Assembly (NCBI GenBank): GCA_038746605.1
Contig: JBCDKM010000003.1
Location: 218,615 to 282,614, forward strand
DNA from: Rubricoccus sp038746605
GTDB taxonomy: Bacteria; Bacteroidota; Rhodothermia; Rhodothermales; Rubricoccaceae
Length of the DNA stretch: 64,000 nt
Reading direction: 5' to 3'
Both the position numbers and the translations under genes were made by a program. The notes under the pieces are model-generated. The model was not told where the DNA came from and did not search any database. It saw only the letters and a list, made by a program, of their open reading frames with translations. Positions 7,259-15,274 of this stretch are shown here, one piece after another (position 1 is the first letter of the stretch; every line of letters starts with the position of its first letter).

Positions 7259-9664
7259 CTAGTCGGTGTAGACAAAGGTGCCGTCCTCGTTGCGGACGGG
7301 GCGGGCCTCGGCATCGCCGAAGCGGCGGAGCTTGCCTTCCACAGGCTTGCCCTCCGCCCAGGTGCCGATGAACACGCGGCCATCGACGTAGTGCTGGGTG
7401 CCCTGTCCGTGACGCTGGTCGTCGGCGAACTCACCCTCGTAGCGCTGGCCGTTGGCCCACGTGAAGACGCCTTGGCCGTGGTATTGGCCATTCGCGAAGT
7501 CGCCCTCGTAGCGGTTGCCGTCAGGGAAGGTCATCGTGCCGGTGCCGTTGCGAACGTTGTCGGTCCAGGCACCGGTGTATTTCTTGCCATCGGCCCAGGT
7601 GTAGGTGCCGATTCCTACGCGGTCTCCCGCTACCCACTCACCCGCGTACAGATCGCCGGAGGCGTAGCGCATGACGCCTATGCCGTGACGCTTGTCGTCG
7701 GCGTAGGCGCCCTCGTACACGTTGCCGCTCGTGTAGTACTCCTGGCCCTGGACGCGCTCGTCGTCTACCCACTCGCCGCGGAAATCGCCCCCGCCTGAGA
7801 ACGTGAAGGTGCCCTGCCCGTGGCGCAGTCCATCGCGCCAGTCGCCGATGTACTTGTTGCCGTTGGTGTAGCTCATGAGGCCCCGCCCGGTGCGGGACCA
7901 GCCGTCCCAGTCGCCCTCGTAGGTCTGGCCGTTGGCCCAGGTGTAGGTGCCAGAGGTAGGCGCGCCGTCCGCGAAGGTGCCCTGGAACGTGTGGCCTTCG
8001 TACTCGCCCGGACCGAAGGTGTAGAGGCCCTGCCCGTGAAACCTTCCATCCGTACCGAACTCGCCATCGTAGGCATCACCGCCGACCATGGACAAGAGCC
8101 CGCGGATGGGCTGGCCGCCCGCAAAGGTGCCGGTGAGCGTCTGGCCCGAGGCGTAGCGCATGGTGCCGGTGCCGTCCGTGCAGGAGCCAGAGACGCACAC
8201 GTCGCCCGAGGCCTCCTCGCTGCCGGGCGCCGGGTCGGTCGGCCTCGGTGCCGAGGCGGGGGGAGCCGCAGGCTGCGAGGCTACGGGTTGGGAGGCGGAC
8301 GCGACGAGGGTGCCCTCGCGCCAAGTGCCCGTCTCGACGCGCCCGTCGGGGTAGGTCATCGTGCCCTGCCCGTGGCGCTTGTCGTTCGCGTATTCGCCCT
8401 GGTAGACGCGGCCGTCCGTGAACGTCTCGCGGCCCTGCACACGGGCGCCATCGGCCCACGTCCCAGTGAACGTCATGCCGGTCTCAGCCCAGGTGTAGGT
8501 ACCGAGGCCGTCGCGTTTTCCTTCGCGCCAGTTGCCCGCATAGGTGTCGCCACTGGTGTAGGCCATCGAGCCGTAGCCGGTGCGCGTGCCCTCTACCCAG
8601 GCGCCCGTGTAGACGTTGCCGCTCGTGAAGGTGTAGGTGCCTCGTCCGTGGCGCTTGTCGTTCGCGTACTCGCCGTCGTAGGTGGCACCGCTCTCGTAGG
8701 TCTCGCGGCCGCTCACGCGTGATCCGTCCACCCAGTCACCGACGAATGTCATGCCACTCGTGAAGGTGTAGGTGCCACGTCCGTGGCGTTTACCCCCGCG
8801 CCAGGTGCCCGCGTAGGTGGTGCCGCTCTCGTAGCGCCAGGTGCCCGTTCCATCGGTGCAGTCTCCCGCGATGCAGCCGGTATCCGCGCTGGCCGACGGT
8901 GCAGGTGCCACGTCGTCCCAGGAGCGGATCAGGGCGCGAAGCGCTGAGACGGCAGCATCGCGGCTCTCGCGGGAGTCCACGTCGAAGTTGACGTCCTCGG
9001 GCTGGTAGGCGTCGCTGTCCCGGCACTGCGATTCGATCCCGGGCCCCTCGACGTTGAAGTAGGCCGCGGTGGTCGCGGAGGGGGTCACGACGATCTCGTC
9101 CGAGATGGTGACTCGAACGGTGCAGATCGCGGAGGCGATCACGAGGTCGTCTCCGTCGCGTTCGACGGTTCGGTTGTGTGGCGGCCTGTCCATCGCCTCG
9201 CGGAAGGCCTCCAACTCTGGCGACGAGTCAAAAACGGAACCGAGTGCCCCCAGCAGGTCAACGAACGTCCCAGCGTCGAGCGAGTCGAAGACCGCCTCCG
9301 CCTCGGTTTTGGCGGCCAGCGCCTCGCGGCTGTACGGGGCGGGCGTGATGGAGACCTGACGTGTGGTGCCGTCGCGCTGGACATCGAGGAAGACAGGCAG
9401 ACCGGCGTTGTTGACGGCGGTTAACCATTCGGCGATGGCGTCCCGCTCGAGGCCAGACATGGGCTTCCCGCTGACGGTCGTGACGAGGTCGCCCGCGAGG
9501 AGCCCAGCGGGGCCTGCAGGCCCGTCGTCGGCGAGGGTAGTGACGCGGAGGCCCTCGGGCTCCGGCACGAACGCGAAGCCGAGGCCGGGCGGGTCTTGCG
9601 CAAGGGCGCCCGGCGCGCTCGCGATGAAGGCCAGCAGGGCGAGAAAGAGAGAGAGTCGTCGCAT
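7259..9664 (-). CDS. Exported PDZ-MORN repeat protein, two MORN blocks
   Basis: An 801-residue protein. Order: signal peptide (1-22, cut before Gln23 by its ALA|Q end), PDZ-like domain (about 25-110, with DDGPAGPAGLLAGDLVTTVSGKP), a spacer domain (about 115-255), then two blocks of MORN repeats, about 8 (270-455) and about 12 (505-780). Each block is led by the same header, C[IV]xGxCTDGTGTxRY. The linker between the blocks is Pro/Ala-rich and is partly encoded by a copy of the hairpin repeat. MORN repeats (YxGxWxxGxRxGxGxxxx) are usually cytoplasmic membrane or protein binders; joined to a PDZ domain and exported they are unusual. The next gene upstream is a shorter paralogue. The two headers suggest growth by fusion or internal duplication. 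Confidence 0.88.
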   Translation of the reverse strand: MRRLSLFLALLAFIASAPGALAQDPPGLGFAFVPEPEGLRVTTLADDGPAGPAGLLAGDLVTTVSGKPMSGLERDAIAEWLTAVNNAGLPVFLDVQRDGTTRQVSITPAPYSREALAAKTEAEAVFDSLDAGTFVDLLGALGSVFDSSPELEAFREAMDRPPHNRTVERDGDDLVIASAICTVRVTISDEIVVTPSATTAAYFNVEGPGIESQCRDSDAYQPEDVNFDVDSRESRDAAVSALRALIRSWDDVAPAPSASADTGCIAGDCTDGTGTWRYESGTTYAGTWRGGKRHGRGTYTFTSGMTFVGDWVDGSRVSGRETYESGATYDGEYANDKRHGRGTYTFTSGNVYTGAWVEGTRTGYGSMAYTSGDTYAGNWREGKRDGLGTYTWAETGMTFTGTWADGARVQGRETFTDGRVYQGEYANDKRHGQGTMTYPDGRVETGTWREGTLVASASQPVASQPAAPPASAPRPTDPAPGSEEASGDVCVSGSCTDGTGTMRYASGQTLTGTFAGGQPIRGLLSMVGGDAYDGEFGTDGRFHGQGLYTFGPGEYEGHTFQGTFADGAPTSGTYTWANGQTYEGDWDGWSRTGRGLMSYTNGNKYIGDWRDGLRHGQGTFTFSGGGDFRGEWVDDERVQGQEYYTSGNVYEGAYADDKRHGIGVMRYASGDLYAGEWVAGDRVGIGTYTWADGKKYTGAWTDNVRNGTGTMTFPDGNRYEGDFANGQYHGQGVFTWANGQRYEGEFADDQRHGQGTQHYVDGRVFIGTWAEGKPVEGKLRRFGDAEARPVRNEDGTFVYTD
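8242..8257. repeat. Hairpin repeat inside the PDZ-MORN gene
   Basis: GCCTCGG-TG-CCGAGGC inside the coding region, followed by the same GGGGGGAGC-type tail seen after intergenic copies. It encodes part of the Pro/Ala linker (read on the minus strand as PASAPRP) between the two MORN blocks. Confidence 0.8.
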
Positions 9665-9675
9665 GGTGAGTCGGT

Positions 9676-9709
9676 CCGCCTCGGTCGGTCCATGGAGGGA
9701 CCGAGGCGG
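9676..9709. repeat. Intergenic hairpin repeat, long-loop form
   Basis: CCGCCTCGG (9676-9684) and CCGAGGCGG (9701-9709) with a 16-base insert holding TCCATGGA. The insert extends the stem through GGTC and GGACC. Lies in the 51-base gap between the two PDZ-MORN genes. Confidence 0.9.
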
Positions 9710-9715
9710 GAGGGG

Positions 9716-11608
9716 TCAGTCGATGGAGACGAAGTCGAAGCGGCCGAGGAGGTTCATCTCGTAGCGGACGGGGCGAGGGGGACCATCGCCCGTCTGCAGT
9801 GTGCCTTCGTCTGGGGCACCCTGCGTGAACGTGCCGACGAAGACGCGCCCGTCGGGGTAGCGCATGGTGCCGTCTCCTTGCGGGTGGATGCCGGAGATGC
9901 CGCCCTCGTATCGCTTGCCATCCGGCCACGTCTTGACGCCGCGCGTGAGGGCACCGGCGGTCCAGTCTCCGGTGAGAGAAACGCCCTCGGGCCATGTGAG
10001 CGTGCCCGTTCCCTGCGGTCCGGTGGCCTGCCATCCTCCAACGTAGACCCTGCCATCAGCCCAAGTGTAGGTGCCCTGGCCGACCTGATCGCCCTCAGCC
10101 CACGTGCCTGTGAACGTGTCGCCGGTGGCGAAAGTCATCGTGCCCCTGCCGTGCTGCTGGCCGTCCACCCAATCGCCGACGAACGTCGTGCCGGTGGTGT
10201 AGGTCATGGCGCCTCGTCCGTGGTACCTGTCGTTCGCGTATTCGCCCTCGTAGATGCTTCCGAGCGCTGTCGTCTCGCGGCCTCGGACGCGAGAGTCATT
10301 CGCCCACTCGCCGACGAACGTGGAGGCGCCGGGACCGTGTTCGGTGAGGGTTCCCTGGCCGTGACGTTTGCCTCCTCGCCACTCGCCCTCGTAGGTGGCC
10401 ATGCGGCCGTAGCGCATCGTTCCCGTGCCATCGGTGCACGTGCCGGAGACGCACACAGTGGCTGGATCTGGTGTCCTGGCGCCGGTGTCCTGCGCGATGG
10501 GCGCATCGTCCCCCGAGCCGAGGAGCGCGCGGAGTGCCGACACGGCGGCATCGCGGCTTTCGGGTGTGTCGAGGTCGATTGTGACGAAACGGGACGGAAT
10601 CGGATTGCCCGAGCACTGTACCTCCATCCCCTCGCCGCGTACCTCGAAGTGGGGGTTGTCGGCCACGGGAATGACCGTGAGGGGGCGCGTGAGCGGCAGC
10701 CAGATCGTGCACGAGGGGGATCGGAGGGCGAGGCGGTCGCCCTCGCGCGTGACCGTCCGGTTGAGTGGCGGCACGTTCACGGCCTCGGCGAGGGCCTCCA
10801 AGCTGGACGGGGGCGTCTGGGCCTGGCCTACGCGAATGGCATCCCAGGCGCGAAGGACGGCGCGGAAGGTCTCGACGGCACGGTCGCTGTCATCACGCGA
10901 CCCCATCTCGAAACTCGCGGAAGGCCAGATCTCGGGGGTCTCCTCCGGCCATTCGATAGTGAGGCTGGGAGCGAAGATGCTGAATCCCGTCCCCTCCGTC
11001 GTCGGGAGCACTCGCACGTTCTCCGAGACCGGGATTCGGACTCTGCGGGTCGCGTTGTGAATGACGAGGGCGGCGCCATCGCGCCGGGTCCGGTAGGGTC
11101 TGGATGCGGTAGCCATGATCTGAGAGAACGCCGCCCATTCCGGCGGGGCAGACCGCATCTCGTCGAGCATCGTGATGAAGGCCTCTCCGGGGAAGGAATC
11201 ATCCTGGAAACGGTCGAAGTCGGCGCTCGCGCGCTGCCGCGCCTCGGTCTTGGCCTGGAGTGCAGCGCGGCTGTAGGGGGCAGGCGTGATCTCGACCTTG
11301 AGCGTCCTGCGGCCCCGCGTCACATCGAGAATGACTGGAAGACCGGAACGGGTGACGGACGCGAGCCACTCGGCGCTGTCCTCAGGACCGAGACCAGCGA
11401 CAGACCGCCCGCTGACGGCCGTGATCACGTCACCGACGAGAAGTCCGGCGGGGCCTGCGGGTCCGTCGTCGGCGAGGATGGCGACGCGAAGGCCGGGGTC
11501 GCCCGTTTGGTAGGAGAAGCCGAGGCCGGGCGGGTCTTGCGCGATGGCTTCCGGTGCACTGACGACGGCCACAAGTAGGGCGAGGGCGAGCAGATAGGTG
11601 CGACGCAT
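9716..11608 (-). CDS. Exported PDZ-MORN repeat protein, one MORN block
   Basis: A 630-residue paralogue of the following gene. Signal peptide (MRRTYLLALALLVAVVSAPEAIA, then Gln), PDZ-like domain (about 25-115, DDGPAGPAGLLVGDVITAVSGRS), two related spacer domains (about 120-240 and 265-385) and one block of about ten MORN repeats (410-600) led by CVSGTCTDGTGTMRY. The spacer is doubled here and single in the paralogue, while the MORN block is single here and double there. Both N-terminal mature ends read QDPPGLGF. A TAGACT box lies 22 bases before the ATG on the coding strand. Likely a scaffold or adhesion protein outside the inner membrane; ligand unknown. Confidence 0.87.
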   Translation of the reverse strand: MRRTYLLALALLVAVVSAPEAIAQDPPGLGFSYQTGDPGLRVAILADDGPAGPAGLLVGDVITAVSGRSVAGLGPEDSAEWLASVTRSGLPVILDVTRGRRTLKVEITPAPYSRAALQAKTEARQRASADFDRFQDDSFPGEAFITMLDEMRSAPPEWAAFSQIMATASRPYRTRRDGAALVIHNATRRVRIPVSENVRVLPTTEGTGFSIFAPSLTIEWPEETPEIWPSASFEMGSRDDSDRAVETFRAVLRAWDAIRVGQAQTPPSSLEALAEAVNVPPLNRTVTREGDRLALRSPSCTIWLPLTRPLTVIPVADNPHFEVRGEGMEVQCSGNPIPSRFVTIDLDTPESRDAAVSALRALLGSGDDAPIAQDTGARTPDPATVCVSGTCTDGTGTMRYGRMATYEGEWRGGKRHGQGTLTEHGPGASTFVGEWANDSRVRGRETTALGSIYEGEYANDRYHGRGAMTYTTGTTFVGDWVDGQQHGRGTMTFATGDTFTGTWAEGDQVGQGTYTWADGRVYVGGWQATGPQGTGTLTWPEGVSLTGDWTAGALTRGVKTWPDGKRYEGGISGIHPQGDGTMRYPDGRVFVGTFTQGAPDEGTLQTGDGPPRPVRYEMNLLGRFDFVSID

Positions 11609-11630
11609 GAGGGCACGGGAAGACAGCCGG

Positions 11631-11636
11631 AGTCTA
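11631..11636 (-). promoter_or_regulatory. Candidate -10 box (TAGACT)
   Basis: Read on the minus strand this is TAGACT, 22 bases before the PDZ-MORN ATG, and belongs to the recurring TAGxxT series described in the findings. Confidence 0.35.
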
Positions 11637-11686
11637 ACGGGTCTGGGTCGTGCAGTCCTCTCCCTAGAACGGGGGAGCCGGGTGGG

Positions 11687-11709
11687 CCCGCCTCGGCACC
11701 GAGGCGGGG
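11687..11709. repeat. Intergenic hairpin repeat, short form
   Basis: CCCGCCTCGG (11687-11696) and CCGAGGCGGG (11699-11708), 10-bp stem with loop CA. The right edge abuts the stop codon of the ankyrin lipoprotein gene. Confidence 0.9.
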
Positions 11710-12840
11710 CTAGTCAATGGCGGCGCGGCGGAGATCCTGCGGGATGCGGCCCGTCGAAGGGCGGATCACGCGGAGCGTCGCCTCACACCGAGACGTCTGG
11801 ATCTCGTCGCCATCTCGTTGGGCGTCGCGGAGAGCAGACTCGGTGGCGCCGAGCGGGTACGTGCCGTAGATGACGGACCCGAGACTACCGCCCGAGGCAC
11901 ACGGCTGGTCGGGGTTGAACGGGTCGGCGCTGCACACGTTGGGGCTAGCCCCCGCCTCCAGGAGCGCGGAAACCACGTCCGCCTGGCACGACGCGGCTGC
12001 GGTGATCAGGGGCGTGCTCCCGGAGCAGTCGCGGTTCAGATCGAGTCCCTGTGCAGCCCAGGACTGAAGGGCAAACGTGTTGCCCTGCAACGCTGCCAGG
12101 CAGGCGAACACGAACGCCTCAGGTAAGGGGACGGTCGCACTCGGATCGGCGCCCCAGTGGAGGAGGACGGTGCGCGTGGCCTCGTCCGTCGCGACGCTCA
12201 GCGCGGTGGTGCCGTCGGCGTCGGGGCGCGTGGGGTCCGCGCCATTCTCCAGGAACTGGCGGACGGCACTCTCCGCCCCGATGCTCGCCGCGCCTACGAA
12301 GGCAGATCGACCCTCGGCGTTCGGTGCTGTCGGGTCGGAGCCTCGCGCGAGGGTGGACGCAGCCCCTCGGTCGCCCTGCTTCAGCGCGTAGTGGATGGGC
12401 AGCTCACCCTCAGCGTCGGGAATGGAGGGGTCGGCTCCCGCGAGGACGAGGCGCGCGAGAACGGCAGAGGTGGACGTGACGGCCTGGCGGAGCGGCGTCC
12501 CGTAGAGGGGGCTCATGGTGTCCAGGTCCGCGCCCGCCCCGATCAACTGCTTCACGACCGGGTTGTGCCCGGCACCTGCGGCGAGATGGAGCGGCGTAGC
12601 GGTCGCCTCCGGTGGAGGTGCGATCTGCGCGAGGGCGTTCACATCGGCACCACCCGCGAGGAGCCGCGCGACGGCGGCGGTGTCGCCCTCGGCGGCGGCA
12701 CGATGCAGCGGCGGGAGAACCGTGGTGAAGTCGTCGCCCACCGGGTCCGCCTCGGATGGATCGTCGGCGATAGTGACGCCGGGCGGTCCAGCGGAGCACG
12801 CCGTTAGAGCGGTGAGGGCGAGGAGAAAGAGGAATCGCAT
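11710..12840 (-). CDS. Ankyrin-repeat lipoprotein
   Basis: A 376-residue lipoprotein: short signal (MRFLFLLALTALTAC) with the lipobox LTAC, then an Asp-rich spacer and about nine ankyrin repeats (LHRAAAEGDTAAVARLLAGGADVN and similar). Near the C-terminus a repeat is broken by a Cys-rich insert (CSADPFNPDQPC) that could be disulfide-bonded. The start at 12840 is set by the signal peptide; it follows the stop of the larger ankyrin gene by seven bases, so the two are almost surely co-transcribed. Likely anchored in the outer or inner membrane and facing the periplasm. Partner unknown. Confidence 0.87.
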   Translation of the reverse strand: MRFLFLLALTALTACSAGPPGVTIADDPSEADPVGDDFTTVLPPLHRAAAEGDTAAVARLLAGGADVNALAQIAPPPEATATPLHLAAGAGHNPVVKQLIGAGADLDTMSPLYGTPLRQAVTSTSAVLARLVLAGADPSIPDAEGELPIHYALKQGDRGAASTLARGSDPTAPNAEGRSAFVGAASIGAESAVRQFLENGADPTRPDADGTTALSVATDEATRTVLLHWGADPSATVPLPEAFVFACLAALQGNTFALQSWAAQGLDLNRDCSGSTPLITAAASCQADVVSALLEAGASPNVCSADPFNPDQPCASGGSLGSVIYGTYPLGATESALRDAQRDGDEIQTSRCEATLRVIRPSTGRIPQDLRRAAID

Positions 12841-12847
12841 GGAGAGG

Positions 12848-14680
12848 CTACTCGTCGCCGGGACCGAGGGTGAAGAGCGCGATGATCTCGTCGTCCCCCC
12901 ATTCGAGCGCGAGGTCCAGCGGGGTTTTGTCGTTCCCGTTCTCGCGGTCGGGGTCGGCTCCCGCGTCGAGGAGTGCGGCGACGAGATCCGCGATGCCGTT
13001 GGCGGCGGCTTCGTGGAGAGGCGTGTTGCCGTCGAGGTTGACCGCGTGCACGTCGGCACCTGCCGCCACGAGTGGGACGACGAGGTCGGGGTCGTCTTGG
13101 AGCGAGAAGAGCGTCGTCGCGAGGACATCCGGGGGGGGCGCATGGTCCATCGCGAGGAGCACCCGAATGGCGGGCACATCGTCCTCGCGGAGTACCTGCT
13201 CCCATGCCGCTTCCGGCCCATCCGAGGCCACCATGGCGGTGACGCGTTCCCGCGCGAGTTCAGTCGTCGTCTTCGCGCCGCGCTCGCGCAGCAGCCGCGC
13301 GATCTCAGGCCAACGGCGCTCCTCCGCGAGGTCCAGCGCCGTGTGTGGGCTCTCGCCGACGTGCTCGGTCGTCATCCCGGCCTCCAGCAGCACGCGGACG
13401 GTCTCCACGTGGCCGTGGTGGATGGCGTAACCGAGGGCGTTGTAGCCGAAGCCCATGCTCGCGTTGGTCGTGTAGCTCGGGTTCGCCCCTGCGTCAAGGA
13501 GGACGCGGACGGCCTCGGTCTCGCCCGCGCTCGCAGCCCAGTGGACAGGCTCCAGCCCCAGGAACGGACGCTCGGTGGTGCTCTCCGGGCTCGCGCCCGC
13601 CGCGAGGAGCGCGCGAAGGGTTTCCAGGTGCCCGCGCTCGGCGGCGGCTTTGACCGGCGGCTGTCCCGACTGCGTCGTGGCGTCCACGTTCGTGCCGCCC
13701 TCCACGAGTGCCGCGATGACCTCGGCGGGGGCGCCCAGCAGCGCCGCGAGGTGGAGCGGGCCGCCGTCTTCCTGGAAGCCTGTTCCGAAGAACTCGTCCC
13801 CGTTGACGCCCGCGTTGGGCTGGGCTCCAGCCGCGAGGGCCTCGCGCACGGCCCCGGCGTCTTCGTCCACGATAGCGAGGAGAAGGTCCGCGTGGGCGCG
13901 GGCGATGGTGTCGCCGGAGTAGAGGGCCGCGAGGGCGGTGGCGCCGCGCTGACGTGCGAGGTTAGCGGCCTCGAAGCTGGAGGCACCCGCGCGGAGCAGG
14001 AGAGCGCTCGCAAGAAAGGCGCCCGGTGTGTCCGAGGCGGCGCGGAGCAGCGGCGTCTGGTTCCGGTCGCCCGTAACCGTCGCGTCGGCACCTCGCGCGA
14101 GGAGGAACGCGAGGGACTCCGCGTTGCCGTAGGCGTCGCCGAAGGTTCGGATGGCAGCGACGAGCGGCGTGCGGTTTCCAGAGGTGCGTCCCTCAATGTC
14201 GGCCCCCGCGTCTAAAAGCACGCGGATGACGTCTGTCGCGCCCAGGAAGGCGGCCCATCCGAGCGCGGTGGTGCCGTCGTTGTTGCGGGCCTCCAGAGGG
14301 GCGCCCGCCTCGGCGAGCACGCGGGCGGAGCCGGGGCTCCGACCGTCGGCGGCGTAGCGGAGTGGGGCGTTGCCCGAGGAATCCGCGAGGGTCAGGCTCG
14401 CGCCCCGTTCGATGAGGAGCGCGACCGTCTCGGGGCGGTCGTTCCGAGCGGCGGCGAGGAGCGGCGTGAGGCGGTCCCGTGTCTCCAGGTCGCGGCCGAA
14501 CGCATCGGGATCAGCCCCAGCGTCGAGGGCGGCGACGAGGGCGTCGGTGTGGCCTCGCGCAGCGAGGAAGACGACCTCATCGGGCGACGGGGCAGGCTGC
14601 GCGGTGGTGGGCGCGGTGCCGCAGCCTGTGAGAAGGAGAGTGAGGACGGCGAACGCTGCCAATCGGGAGGCGCGGGGCAT
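12848..14680 (-). CDS. Large ankyrin-repeat lipoprotein
   Basis: A 610-residue lipoprotein with signal MPRASRLAAFAVLTLLLTGC and a lipobox at LTGC, then about fifteen ankyrin repeats from residue 35 to the end (for example TALGWAAFLGATDVIRVLLDAGADI). Around residues 265-330 and 450-500 the repeats are irregular, which splits the array into two or three solenoid segments. First gene of the minus-strand run of five exported repeat proteins; the next gene starts seven bases after its stop. Start chosen at 14680 to open the signal peptide; the frame is open for 51 more codons upstream without signal-like sequence. Confidence 0.88.
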   Translation of the reverse strand: MPRASRLAAFAVLTLLLTGCGTAPTTAQPAPSPDEVVFLAARGHTDALVAALDAGADPDAFGRDLETRDRLTPLLAAARNDRPETVALLIERGASLTLADSSGNAPLRYAADGRSPGSARVLAEAGAPLEARNNDGTTALGWAAFLGATDVIRVLLDAGADIEGRTSGNRTPLVAAIRTFGDAYGNAESLAFLLARGADATVTGDRNQTPLLRAASDTPGAFLASALLLRAGASSFEAANLARQRGATALAALYSGDTIARAHADLLLAIVDEDAGAVREALAAGAQPNAGVNGDEFFGTGFQEDGGPLHLAALLGAPAEVIAALVEGGTNVDATTQSGQPPVKAAAERGHLETLRALLAAGASPESTTERPFLGLEPVHWAASAGETEAVRVLLDAGANPSYTTNASMGFGYNALGYAIHHGHVETVRVLLEAGMTTEHVGESPHTALDLAEERRWPEIARLLRERGAKTTTELARERVTAMVASDGPEAAWEQVLREDDVPAIRVLLAMDHAPPPDVLATTLFSLQDDPDLVVPLVAAGADVHAVNLDGNTPLHEAAANGIADLVAALLDAGADPDRENGNDKTPLDLALEWGDDEIIALFTLGPGDE

Positions 14681-14728
14681 GAGCAGTGGGGGAGGGCACC
14701 GGAAGAAACGGCGCGAAGCTCGCGCAGG

Positions 14729-14750
14729 GCCTCCCGAGATGCCGGGAGGC
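14729..14750. terminator. Hairpin upstream of the ankyrin operon
   Basis: GCCTCCC (14729-14735) pairs with GGGAGGC (14744-14750) around an 8-base loop. Lies between the divergent ankyrin and cupin genes, just before a hairpin repeat. Role unclear; a leader structure is as likely as a terminator. Confidence 0.3.
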
Positions 14751-14758
14751 GGCATGGT

Positions 14759-14778
14759 CCACCTCGGCGCCGAGGCGG
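14759..14778. repeat. Intergenic hairpin repeat, short form
   Basis: Perfect core CCTCGGCGCCGAGG at 14762-14775, flanked by CCA and CGG. Lies between divergent genes (ankyrin lipoprotein and cupin). Confidence 0.9.
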
Positions 14779-14844
14779 GCAGAGTCATTCCTTCGGAACC
14801 CGGCGTCTCCGTTCGAAATCCGACATCGCCCATCCGAGACCGAC

Positions 14845-15207
14845 ATGCCCCGCCACATCACGAGCCCCACCACCATTCCCGTCCCTGGCGGCAAGACCAT
14901 CGAAGAGCACGTCGGCCGTGTCAATACCGGGACGGCGAGCCTCTCCGTGGCGCACATGGTCGCGCCGCCCGGCTGGAGCGAGCCCGCGCAGACGCCCGCG
15001 TTCGATGAAGTCACCATCGTGATCCGGGGCACGATGCGCGTGGAGCACGACGGCGGCGACCTGGACGTGGGGCCGGGCGAGACGGTGCTCTGCGAGGCCG
15101 GGGAGCGGATCCGCTATCTCAATCCGTCCGATGCGGAGCCGTGCGAGTATTGGGCCGTCTGTGCGCCTGCGTTCTCTCCAGAGACGGTCCACCGCGAAGA
15201 CGGATAG
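14845..15207 (+). CDS. Small cupin-domain protein
   Basis: A 120-residue single-domain cupin. Cupin motif 1 is degenerate (PAFDEVTIVIRGTMRVEHDG, with E in place of part of the usual G(X)5HXH series) and motif 2 reads GPGETVLCEAGERIRY. The usual metal-binding histidines are largely missing, so it may bind a ligand without a metal or act only structurally. The strand pattern and length fit the family well. ATG 14845 begins MPRHITSPTTIPVPGGKTI. Substrate unknown. The DUF3095 gene follows 67 bases downstream behind a hairpin repeat. Confidence 0.8.
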   Translation: MPRHITSPTTIPVPGGKTIEEHVGRVNTGTASLSVAHMVAPPGWSEPAQTPAFDEVTIVIRGTMRVEHDGGDLDVGPGETVLCEAGERIRYLNPSDAEPCEYWAVCAPAFSPETVHREDG

Positions 15208-15225
15208 CGTGAGGGCGGAGTCCCT

Positions 15226-15245
15226 CCGCCTCGGCACCGAGGCGG
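15226..15245. repeat. Intergenic hairpin repeat, short form
   Basis: CCGCCTCGG (15226-15234) and CCGAGGCGG (15237-15245) with loop CA, between the cupin and the DUF3095 gene. Confidence 0.92.
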
Positions 15246-15274
15246 GCACAGTTGAGCGGTACGTTCTCCCTGTC

